DNA of 64,000 bases from Muricea muricata (taxonomy: Eukaryota > Cnidaria > Anthozoa > Malacalcyonacea > Plexauridae), in contig OY979724.1 in the NCBI GenBank assembly GCA_963855995.1, positions 6,921,772 to 6,985,771 on the forward strand. The letters are read 5' to 3'. Shown here in pieces: positions 53,401 through 62,700 of the stretch. Below the pieces are notes generated by a model that saw only the letters and a list, made by a program, of their open reading frames with translations, was not told where the DNA came from and searched no databases. Numbering within the stretch: position 1 is the stretch's first letter; each line of letters opens with the position of its first letter. Made by a program: the position numbers and the translations under genes.

Positions 53401-55645
53401 TAAGAAGCCGTCTAAATCGATCTCGGCAACGTTTTGAGCTCTAAATGATGTTTTGAGCACTAAACTCAAAGACCTAAAAGACACCTTCTAAATAAAAATT
53501 TCTTACCTTTTCAAGACGGAAATCATCTTTTCGGTGCTCAAACTATCGAGATGAGCGAAATAACTTGATGAAATGAGAATCTTAAAACTGTCTTTCTAAC
53601 TAAAAAAAAACGATCATACAGTCATCAAAATCGCGTTCTAAGCGTTCTGCAAGTGATTTGAGCGGTAAAAAGCTGTCCAAATCAATAAGGGCAACGTTTT
53701 TCAAGTCGAAATGATGTTTAGAGCACTAAACTTAACGACCTAAAAGATACCTTCTAAATCAAAATTTCTGACCTTCTCAAGACAGAAATCATGTTTTCAA
53801 TGTTCCAACTATCGATATGAGTAGAATCACTTGTTGAAATGAGAATACTAAAACTTTCTTTCTAACTAAGAAAAATCGATCTTGCAATGATCAAAATCGC
53901 GTTCTAAGCGTTCTGGAAGCGATTTGAGCGTTAAGAAGCCGTCTAAATCGATCTCGGCAACGTTTTGAGCTCTAAATGATGTTTTGAGCACCAAACTCAA
54001 AGACCTAAAAGACACCTTCTAAATAAAAATTTCTTACCTTTTCAAGACGGAAATCATGTTTTCGGTGCTCAAACTATCGAGAATAGCGAAATAACTTGAT
54101 GAAATGAAAATCTTAAAACTTTCTTTCTAACTAAAAAAAACGATCATACAGTCATCAAAATCGCGTTCTAAGCGTTCTGCAAGTGATTTGAGCGGTAAAA
54201 AGCTGTCCAAATCGATAACGGCAACGTTTTTAGGCTCGAAATGATGTTTAGAGCACTAAACTCAACGACCTAAAAGACACCTTCTAAACCATAATTTCTG
54301 ACCTTCTCAAGACGGAAATCATGTTTTCGATGTTCCAACCATCGATATGAGCAGAGTCACTTGTTGAAATGAGAATACTAAAACTTTCTTTCTAACTAAG
54401 AAAAATCGATCTTGCAATGATCAAAATCGCGTTCTAAGCGTTCTGGAAGCGATTTGAGCGTTAAAAAGCCGTCTAAATCGATATCGGCAACGTTTTTGAG
54501 CTCTAAATGATGTTTTGAGCACTAAACTCAACGACCTAAAAGACACCTTCTAAATAAAAATTTCTTACCTTTTCAAGACGGAAATCATCTTTTCGGTGCT
54601 CAAACTATCGAGATGAGCGAAATAACTTGATGAAATGAGAATCTTAAAACTTTCTTTCTAACTAAAAAAAAACGATCATACAGTCATCAAAATCGCGTTC
54701 TAAGCGTTCTGCAAGTGATTTGAGCGGTAAAAAGCTGTCTAAATCGATAACGGCAACGTTTTTCAGGTCGAAATGATGTTTAGAGCACTAAACTTAACGA
54801 CCTAAAAGATACCTTCTAAATCAAAATTTCTGACCTTCTCAAGACAGAAATCATGTTTTCGAAGTTTCAACTATCGATATGAGCAGAATCACTTGTTGAA
54901 ATGAGATTACTAAAACTTTCTTTCTAACTAAGAAAAATCGATCTTGCACTGGTCAAAATCGCGTTCTAAGCGTTCTGGAAGCGATTTGAGCGTTAAAAAG
55001 CCGTCTAAATCGATATCGGCAACGTTTTTGAGCTCTAAATGATGTTTTAAGCACTAAACTCAACGACCTAAAAGACACCTTCTAAATAAAAATTTCTTAC
55101 CTTTTCAAGACGGAAATCATCTTTTCGGTGCTCAAACTATCGGGGTGAGCGAAATAACTTGATGAAATTAGAATCTTGGATTTTTCTTTCTAACTAAAAA
55201 AATACGATCATACAGTCATCAAAATCGCGTTCTAAGCGTTCTGCAAGTGATTTGAGCGGTAAAAAGCTGTCCAAATGGATAACGGCAACGTTTTTCAGCT
55301 CGAAATGATTTTTAGAGCACTAAACTTAACGACCTAAAAGATACCTTCTAAACCAAAATTTCTGACCTTCTCAAGACAGAAATCATTTTTTCGATGTTCC
55401 AACCATCGATATGAGCAGAATCACTTGTTGAAACGAGAATACTAAAACTTTCTTTCTAACTAAGAAAAATCGATCTTGCAATGATCAAAGTCACGTTCTA
55501 AGCGTTCTGGAAGCGATTTGAGCGTTAAAAATCCGTCTATATCGATATCGGCAACGTTTTTGAGCTCTAAATGATGTTTTGAGCACTAAACTCAACGACC
55601 TAAAAGACACCTTCTAAATAAAAATTTCTTACCTTTTCAAGACGG

Positions 55646-55649
55646 AAAT
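55646..55649. repeat. Target-site duplication aaat, left copy
   Basis: The last four satellite bases before the element. The uninterrupted satellite reads gacggaaatcatc at this place, and the left flank stops after gacggaaat. Confidence 0.8.
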
Positions 55650-55650
55650 A

Positions 55651-58371
55651 GACCAAACCATTTCTGATCACGAGGTCTGTTTACCTGGTTTTGACATTAT
55701 TAGAAAAGATCGAAGGGTAAATGGCCGTCATGGTGGCGGCGTCTGCATTTATGTTCGTGCTAATCTGAATTTTAAAATACGTAACGATTTACAATCAGAA
55801 ATTCTTGAAAATTTGATTGTAGAAATTATTAAACCACAAGCAAAGTCAATCTTGGTGAGCACCTGGTACAGACCTCCTGATTCTCCAGTAAGCTACTTTA
55901 CTGAATTTGAAAAAATGGTTGGATTATTGGACACAGAAAATTTAGAATATTTTGTTTTGGGTGACCTGAACGTTGATTTTAAGCAATCAGCAAAATCTAC
56001 GTGTAGAGATAAATTGGATGAAATCTTTGATATTTACGGTATACATCAATTGATTAACGAGTCAACTCGAATCACTGAAACATCGTCGAGTTTGATAGAC
56101 CTTTGTCTGACTAATTCTGTATCAACTGTGGTTGATTCTGGCGTGATACATCTTTCAATTAGTGACCATTCATTGATCTATATGGTACGTAAGGCTCATT
56201 ATGTTCGGTCAGGAGCCAGAACAATTAAAATCAGAACGTTGAAAAACTTTAGTAGCGAAGATTTCCTAAGGGATTTGAACCAACAACCCTGGGCAAATGT
56301 CTATCACTCTAGATATCCAAATGATATGTGGCGAATTTGGAAAGAACTATTAATGGGTGTCATTGATAAACATGCACCAATTAGGTCTAAGCGAATTAGT
56401 AATAAGAACTCTCCCTGGGTAACAAACGAACTAAGAGGTTTAATGTATAAGAGGGATTATCTAAAAAAGCAGGCTATTTCATCTGGAGACCCTAGCATTT
56501 GGTGTCAATATAGGCAAGTGCGAAATCATACAAATAATGAAATAAAAAAGGCTAAACGTCTTTACTTTACAAAAAATCTTGATTTGCATAAAGATGACAT
56601 CAAAAAGACCTGGAAATTGATCAATGAACTTAATTCACGAAATCGTAAGAAAACTAACAATATTTCTGAAATTAAAGTGGGAGAAGAAGTAATAACTTCA
56701 CCCATGGAGATGGCTGAAGCATTTAATAGCTATTTTACAAATGTTGGTGTTAACCTTGCAGCTGAAATACCTTCCCCGAAATTTACCCCAGAATCTTATC
56801 TTACGCCAACGGACAAAACATTCTCAATACAAATTCCAACAACAACCACTGTTTGTAGGTTGTTAAAAGCAATTGATGAAAATAAATCCGTTGGTCTGGA
56901 TAATATTCCAAATAAGCTTTTGAAAATGGCGGCAGATGTAGTAGCACCTTCCTTAACTGAAATATTTTCTCAGTCCATAAATACTGGGATATTTCCAAAC
57001 GATTGGAAGGAGGCCAGGGTGTCGCCACTGTTTAAAAACGGTGTTAAAAATGATCCAAATAATTATCGACCTATATCTATTATTCCAGCTGTCTCAAAAA
57101 TTTTTGAAAAAATCATCTTTGACCAACTTTATGCCTATCTCAATGATAACAACCTGCTGTCTCAGTGTCAATCTGGATTTCGATCCTTATATAGCACATT
57201 AACGGCGTTGCTGGAGGCTACAAATGACTGGTGCGTTAATGTGGACAACGGACTGTTGAATGGGGTAGTTTTTATCGATCTAAAGAAAGCCTTTGATACA
57301 ATCGACCATGGTATTCTCTTACAAAAACTAGAGTGCTATGGAGTTGATACAGTCGGCATAAGATGGTTTGAATCTTATCTTTTTGGTAGAACACAAAAAT
57401 GTGCTGTCAATGGTAAACTCTCAAATGCTGTTCCAGTTACTTGTGGTGTTCCGCAAGGAAGCAGCTTGGGACCGCTACTATTCCTTGTCTACATTAACGA
57501 CCTGCCAAATTGCCTCAACACTAGTACGCCGAGAATGTTTGCTGATGACACCAGTATAAGCTACTCGTCAGACTCTATAGAGCAACTCCAAACTGTCATG
57601 AACTCAGAGCTAAAAAATCTTAATGACTGGCTTATTACAAATAAGCTGAGTCTAAATATTGCTAAAACTGAGTTTATGATAATTGGATCACGACAGAGAA
57701 TTAACGCCTCCCAGGATAACATAGACATTAGGATTGATGACCGTGAAGTTAAAAGGGTACATTCGACTAAATCTTTAGGGTTACATATTGACAGCAACCT
57801 TACATGGTCAGTGCATATCGAGAAAGTATGTAAGAAGATATCTTCAGCAATAGGCGCTTTAAAACGCATTAGATCTTTTATAACAACTAGAACAGCTGTT
57901 GACGTGTACTTTGCTCTGATCCAGCCTCATTTTGATTATTGCTGTTCTGTTTGGGACGGTTTAGGCGAAACTCTTAGTACGAAAATTCAGAAACTACAAA
58001 ACCGAGCGGTTAGGGTCATCACTAAATCGAGCTATGACACCAATGCTAGTGTTCTTTTGAATGCCCTGCAGTTGGATAATCTCTATGTACGACGTAGAAA
58101 ACTAAAGGCTCAGCTAATGTTCAAAATACTAAGAGGGAATATGCCTTCATATTTACGACCTCTCTTTTCTACTCATAACACTGAGTATAATTTGAGAAAT
58201 AACCAATTTAAACTTAGTTTACCAAAACCACGAACAAATTATTTAAAACGGAGCCTTTCTTACGATGGGGCTCTATTATGGAATAGCTTACCCGAGGAGA
58301 TACGTAGTCTTACATTATTTCCTCACTTTAAAAAAGCTATAAATGATTATTATTGTTATCTATATCGATAG
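55651..58371 (+). CDS. Endonuclease (C-terminal part)/reverse transcriptase, ORF2-type, 5'-truncated
   Basis: The frame is open from the insertion boundary to TAG at 58369-58371, 906 residues with no internal stop. No true start exists: TTG at 55813 is not a credible initiator, and endonuclease homology continues upstream to residue 1. Numbering from 55651, the endonuclease remnant has the GGG strand at 28-30, YRPP at 73-76, GDLNVDF at 104-110 and SDHSLI at 171-176; the N-terminal catalytic Asn and Glu motifs are absent. The RT has GLDNIP at 415, NYRPIS at 471, SGFR at 508-511, FIDLKKAFDT at 541-550, GVPQGSSLGP at 599-608 and the catalytic FADD at 630-633, followed by the thumb word LGLHID (about 710) and a C-terminal WNSLPEEIR at 877. 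The full protein would nick target DNA and copy element RNA onto it. Here the RT looks intact but the endonuclease should be dead, and no promoter or ORF1 remains, so the copy is non-autonomous. Confidence 0.93.
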   Translation, partial: DQTISDHEVCLPGFDIIRKDRRVNGRHGGGVCIYVRANLNFKIRNDLQSEILENLIVEIIKPQAKSILVSTWYRPPDSPVSYFTEFEKMVGLLDTENLEYFVLGDLNVDFKQSAKSTCRDKLDEIFDIYGIHQLINESTRITETSSSLIDLCLTNSVSTVVDSGVIHLSISDHSLIYMVRKAHYVRSGARTIKIRTLKNFSSEDFLRDLNQQPWANVYHSRYPNDMWRIWKELLMGVIDKHAPIRSKRISNKNSPWVTNELRGLMYKRDYLKKQAISSGDPSIWCQYRQVRNHTNNEIKKAKRLYFTKNLDLHKDDIKKTWKLINELNSRNRKKTNNISEIKVGEEVITSPMEMAEAFNSYFTNVGVNLAAEIPSPKFTPESYLTPTDKTFSIQIPTTTTVCRLLKAIDENKSVGLDNIPNKLLKMAADVVAPSLTEIFSQSINTGIFPNDWKEARVSPLFKNGVKNDPNNYRPISIIPAVSKIFEKIIFDQLYAYLNDNNLLSQCQSGFRSLYSTLTALLEATNDWCVNVDNGLLNGVVFIDLKKAFDTIDHGILLQKLECYGVDTVGIRWFESYLFGRTQKCAVNGKLSNAVPVTCGVPQGSSLGPLLFLVYINDLPNCLNTSTPRMFADDTSISYSSDSIEQLQTVMNSELKNLNDWLITNKLSLNIAKTEFMIIGSRQRINASQDNIDIRIDDREVKRVHSTKSLGLHIDSNLTWSVHIEKVCKKISSAIGALKRIRSFITTRTAVDVYFALIQPHFDYCCSVWDGLGETLSTKIQKLQNRAVRVITKSSYDTNASVLLNALQLDNLYVRRRKLKAQLMFKILRGNMPSYLRPLFSTHNTEYNLRNNQFKLSLPKPRTNYLKRSLSYDGALLWNSLPEEIRSLTLFPHFKKAINDYYCYLYR

Positions 58372-58441
58372 TGACTCCCACACGGCAATCTTGTAAATCA
58401 GTTTTAGTTTTTTTGTGTACTGAATGATTTTACCGTGTTTA

Positions 58442-58447
58442 AATAAA
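58442..58447 (+). terminator. Putative polyadenylation signal AATAAA
   Basis: AATAAA lies 70 bp after the stop codon and 25 bp before the element's 3' end, a usual distance for a cleavage and polyadenylation signal. The element ends in ATTGT repeats rather than poly-A, so whether the signal is used is unknown. Confidence 0.5.
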
Positions 58448-58452
58448 ATTTT

Positions 58453-58472
58453 ATTGTATTGTATTGTATTGT
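58453..58472 (+). repeat. (ATTGT)4 terminal microsatellite of the retrotransposon
   Basis: Four perfect ATTGT units end exactly at the satellite junction. Short tandem repeats at the 3' end replace poly-A in several non-LTR clades (CR1, L2, I) and arise from slippage of the RT during priming. Confidence 0.9.
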
Positions 58473-58476
58473 AAAT
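58473..58476. repeat. Target-site duplication aaat, right copy
   Basis: The first four satellite bases after the (ATTGT)4 run, followed by catcttttcgg as in intact B monomers. Counting one aaat only gives a restored monomer of exactly 266 bp, which supports a real 4-bp duplication over chance microhomology. Confidence 0.8.
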
Positions 58477-59774
58477 CATCTTTTCGGTGCTCAAACTATC
58501 CAGATGAGCGAAATAACTTGATGAAATGAGAATCTTAAAACTTTCTTTCTAACTAAAAAAAAACGATGATACGGTCATCAAAATCGTGTTCTAAGCGTTC
58601 TGCAAGTGATTTGAGCGGTAAAAAGCTGTCCAAATCGATAAGGGCAACGTTTTTCAAGTCGAAATGATGTTTAGAGCACTAAACTTAACGACCTAAAAGA
58701 TACCTTCTAAACCAAAATTTCTGACCTTCTCAAGACGGAAATCATGTTTTCGATGTTCCAACCATCGATATGAGCAGAGTCACTTGTTGAAATGAGAATA
58801 CTAAAACTTTCTTTCTAACTAAGAAAAATCGATCTTGCAATGATCAAAATCGCGTTCTAAGCGTTCTGGAAGTGATTTGAGCGTTAAAAAGCCGTCTAAA
58901 TCGATATCGGCAACGTTTTTGAGCTCTAAATGATGTTTTGAGCACTAAACTCAACGACCTAAAAGACACCTTCTAAATAAAAATTTCTTACCTTTTCAAG
59001 ACGGAAATCATCTTTTCGGTGCTCAAACTATCGAGATGAGTGAAATAACTTGATGAAATGAGAATCTTAAAACTTTCTTTCTAACTAAAAAAAAACGATC
59101 ATACAGTCATCAAAATCGCGTTCTAAGCGTTCTGCAAGTGATTTGAGCGGTAAAAAGCTGTCCAAATCGATAAGGGCAACGTTTTTCAAGTCGAAATGAT
59201 GTTTAGAGCACTAAACTTAACGACCTAAAAGATACCTTCTTAACCAAAATTTCTGACCTTCTCAAGACGGAAATCATGTTTTCGATGTTCCAACTATCGA
59301 TATGAGCAGAATCACTTGTTGAAATGAGAATACTAAACTTTCTTTCTAACTAAGAAAAATCGATCTTGCAATGATCAAAATCGCGTTTTTTGCGTTCTGG
59401 AAGCGATTTGAGCGTTAAGAAGCCGTCTAAATCGATCTCGGCAACGTTTTGAGCTCTAAATGATTTTTGAGCACCAAACTCAAAGACCTAAAAGACACCT
59501 TCTAAATAAAAATTTCTTACCTTTTCAAGACGGAAATCATGTTTTCGGTGCTCAAACTATCGGGGTGAGCGAAATAACTTGATGAAATTAGAATCTTAGA
59601 TTTTTCTTTCTAACTAAAAAAATACGATCATACAGTCATCAAAATCGCGTTCTAAGCGTTCTGCAAGTGATTTGAGCGGTAAAAAGCTGTCCAAATCGAT
59701 AAGGGCAACGTTTTTCAAGTCGAAATGATGTTTAGAGCACTAAACTTAACGACCTAAAAGATACCTTCTAAACG

Positions 59775-62700
59775 AAAATTTCTGACCTTCTCAAGACGGA
59801 AATCATGTTTTCGATGTTCCAACTATCGATATGAGCAGAATCACTTGTTGAAATGAGAATACTAAACTTTCTTTCTAACTAAGAAAAATCGATCTTGCAA
59901 TGATCAAAATCGCGTTTTTTCGTTCTGGAAGCGATTTGAGCGTTAAGAAGCCGTCTAAATCGATCTCGGCAACGTTTTGAGCTCTAAATGATGTTTTGAG
60001 CACCAAACTCAAAGACCTAAAAGACACCTTCTAAATAAAAATTTCTTACCTTTTCAAGACGGAAATCATCTTTTCGGTGCTCAAACTATCGAGATGAGTG
60101 AAATAACTTGATGAAATGAGAATCTTAAAACTTTCTTTCTAACTAAAAAAAAACCATCATACAGTCATCAAAATCAAGTTCTAAGCGTTCTGCAAGTGAT
60201 TTGAGCGGTAAAAAGCTGTCCAAATCAATAAGGGCAACGTTTCTCAGCTCGAAATCATGTTTAGAGCACTAAACTCAACGACCTAAAAGATACCTTCTAA
60301 ACCAAAATTTCTGAGCTTCTCAAGACGGAAATCATGTTTTCGATGTTCCAACTATCGATATGAGAAAAATCACTTGTTGAAATGAGAATACTAAAACTTT
60401 CTTTCTAACTAAGAAAAATCGATCTTGCAATGATCAAAATCGCGTTCTAAGCGTTCTGGAAGCGATTTGAGCGTTAAAAAGCCGTCTAAATCGATCTCGG
60501 CAACGTTTTTGACCTCTAAATGATGTCTTGAGCACCAAACTCAACGACCTAAAAGACACCTTCTAAATAAAAATTTCTTACCTTTTCAAGACGGAAATCA
60601 TGTTTTCGGTGCTCAAACTATTGAGATGAGCGAAATAACTTCATGAAATCAGAATCTTAAAACTTTCTTTCTAACTAAAAACAAACCATTATACAGTCAT
60701 CAAAATCGAATTCTAAGCGTGCTGCAAGCGATTTGAGCGTTAAAAAGCTGTCTAAATCGATAACGGCAACGTTTTTAGGCTCGAAATGAATTTTAGAGCA
60801 CTAAACTCAACGAACTAAAAGATACCTTCTAAACCAAAATTTCTGACCTTCTCAAGACGGAAATCATGTTTTCGATGTTCCAATTATCGATATGAGCAGA
60901 ATCACTTGTTGAAACGAGATTACTAAAACTTTCTTTCTAACTAAGAAAAATCGATCTTGCACTGATGAAAATCGCGTTCTAAGCGTTCTGGAAGCGATTT
61001 GAGCGTTAAAAAGCCGTCTAAATCGATATCGGCAACGTTTTTGAGCTCTAAATGATGTTTTAAGCACTAAACTCAACGACCTAAAAGACACCTTCTAAAT
61101 AAAAATTTCTTACCTTTTCAAGACGGAAATCATGTTTTCGGTGCTCAAACTATGGAGATGAGCGAAATAACTTGATGAAATCAGAATCTTAAATTTTTCT
61201 TTCTAACTAAAAAAATACGATCATACAGTCATCAAAATCGCGTTCTAAGCGTTCTGCAAGTGATTTGAGCGGTAAAAAGCTGTCCAAATCGATAAGGGCA
61301 ACGTTTTTCAAGTCGAAATGATGTTTAGAGCACTAAACTTAACGGCCTAAAAGATACCTTCTAAACTAAAATTTCTGACCTTCTCAAGACGGAAATCATG
61401 TTTTCGATGTTCCAACCATCGATATGAGCAGAGTCACTTGTTGAAATGAGAATACTAAAACTTTCTTTCTACCTAAGAAAAATCGATCTTGCAATGATCA
61501 AAATCGCGTTCTAAGCGTTCTGGAAGTGATTTGAGCGTTAAAAAGCCGTCTAAATCGATATCGGCAACGTTTTTGAGCTCTAAATGATGTTTTGAGCACT
61601 AAACTCAACGACCTAAAAGACACCTTCTAAATAAAAATTTCTTACCTTTTCAAGACGGAAATCATGTTTTCGGTGCTCAAACTTTCGAGATGAGTGAAAT
61701 AACTTGATGAAATGAGAATCTTAAAACTTTCTTTCTAACTAAAAAAAAACGATCATACAGTCATCAAAATCGCGTTCTAAGCGTTCTGCAAGTGATTTGA
61801 GCGGTAAAAAGCTGTCCAAATCGATAAGGGCAACGTTTTTCAAGTCGAAATGATGTTTAGAGCACTAAACTTAACGACCTAAAAGATACCTTCTTAACCA
61901 AAATTTCTGACCTTCTCAAGACGGAAATCATGTTTTCGATATTCCAACTATCGATATGAGCAGAATCACTTGTTGAAATGAGAATACTAAACTTTCTTTC
62001 TAACTAAGAAAAATCGATCTTGCAATGATCAAAATCGCGTTTTTTGCGTTCTGGAAGCGATTTGAGCGTTAAGAAGCCGTCTAAATCGATCTCGGCAACG
62101 TTTTGAGCTCTAAATGATGTTTTGAGCACCAAACTCAAAGACCTAAAAGACACCTTCTAAATAAAAATATCTTACCTTTTCAAGACGGAAATCATGTTTT
62201 CGGTGCTCAAACTATCGAGAATAGCGAAAAAACTTGATGAAATGAGAATCTTAAAACTTTCTTTCTAACTAAAAAAAAAACGATCATACAGTCATCAAAA
62301 TCGCGTTCTAAGCGTTCTGCAAGTGATTTGAGCGGTAAAAAGCTGTCCAAATCGATAACGGCAACGTTTTTAGGCTCGAAATGATGTTTAGAGCACTAAA
62401 CTTAACGACCTAAAAGACACCTTCTAAACCATAATTTCTGACCTTCTCAAGACGGAAATCATGTTTTCGATGTTCCAACCATCGATATGAGCAGAGTCAC
62501 TTGTTGAAATGAGAATACTAAAACTTTCTTTCCAACTAAGAAAAATCGATGTTGCAATGATCAAAATCACGTTCTAAGCGTTCTGGAAGCGATTTGAGCG
62601 TTAAAAAGCCGTCTATATCGATATCGGCAACGTTTTTGAGCTCTAAATGATGTTTTGAGCATCAAACTCAACGACCTAAAAGACACCTTCTAAATAAAAA

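Larger units (their letters stand above)
1..55649. repeat. Satellite array, 532-bp dimers of 266-bp A and B monomers (left block)
   Basis: Head-to-tail tandem repeats fill this stretch without a gap. Each monomer opens with a word like tcgcgttctaagcgttct and is about 266 bp; the window begins exactly at such a start. Monomers alternate between type A (gcaagtgatttgagcggt, caacgtttttaggctcg or tttttcaagtcg, gatgttccaac, gcagaatcac) and type B (ggaagcgatttgagcgtt, gagctctaaatgatg, cggtgctcaaac, gcgaaataacttgatg). The first dimer spans 1-532 and the next A starts at 533. Small indels (A-runs of 7-10, a TTTTTTGCG/TTTTTTCG variant, occasional 4-bp losses) make other dimers about 530-532 bp. No credible gene lies here: stops are frequent in most copies and the same short frames recur only because the DNA recurs. 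The family was not matched to any named satellite. Centromeric or pericentromeric location is an inference from array length and higher-order structure. Confidence 0.97.
55650..58472 (+). mobile_element. 5'-truncated non-LTR retrotransposon (APE-type, CR1/L2/Jockey-like)
   Basis: A 2,823-bp non-satellite segment splits one B monomer. It holds a long open frame for endonuclease plus reverse transcriptase, about 100 bp of 3' UTR with AATAAA, and a terminal (ATTGT)4 run in place of a poly-A tail. There are no LTRs, gag, protease, integrase or RNase H. The 5' end starts abruptly inside the endonuclease domain, typical of incomplete target-primed reverse transcription. A 4-bp duplication (aaat) flanks it. 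Satellite before the insertion (55491-55649, 159 bp) plus satellite after the second aaat (58477-58583, 107 bp) equals 266, a complete monomer. Clade assignment within the CR1/L2/Jockey group is by eye; a short tandem-repeat 3' tail with a short TSD fits CR1/L2-type elements. Confidence 0.95.
58372..58472 (+). other. Retrotransposon 3' UTR
   Basis: About 100 bp of non-satellite, T-rich sequence follow the stop codon up to the right insertion boundary. In non-LTR elements this region is bound by the encoded RT to start target-primed reverse transcription. It contains the putative polyadenylation signal and the terminal pentanucleotide run listed separately. No stable hairpin is obvious by eye. 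Confidence 0.8.

Noticed and set aside
1-55649. CRISPR-like array
   Set aside because: Repeats are long (266 bp) and contiguous, with no short repeat/unique spacer pattern and no cas genes.
55813-55815. TTG as start codon of an 852-residue RT protein
   Set aside because: The frame is open another 54 codons upstream to the insertion boundary and those residues look like endonuclease (HEVCLPGF, GGGVCIYV). The protein is truncated, not started here.
56801-57028. Minus-strand 75-codon frame inside the RT
   Set aside because: Antisense shadow of the RT coding sequence, with no domain and no support.
57368-57559. Plus-strand 63-codon frame in another phase inside the RT
   Set aside because: Out-of-phase shadow overlapping the conserved GVPQG and FADD region.
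57561-57869. Minus-strand 102-codon frame inside the RT
   Set aside because: Antisense shadow of the RT thumb region.
55650-58472. LTR retrotransposon or endogenous retrovirus
   Set aside because: No LTRs, gag, protease, RNase H or integrase; the endonuclease is APE-type and the 3' end is a microsatellite tail, all pointing to a non-LTR element.
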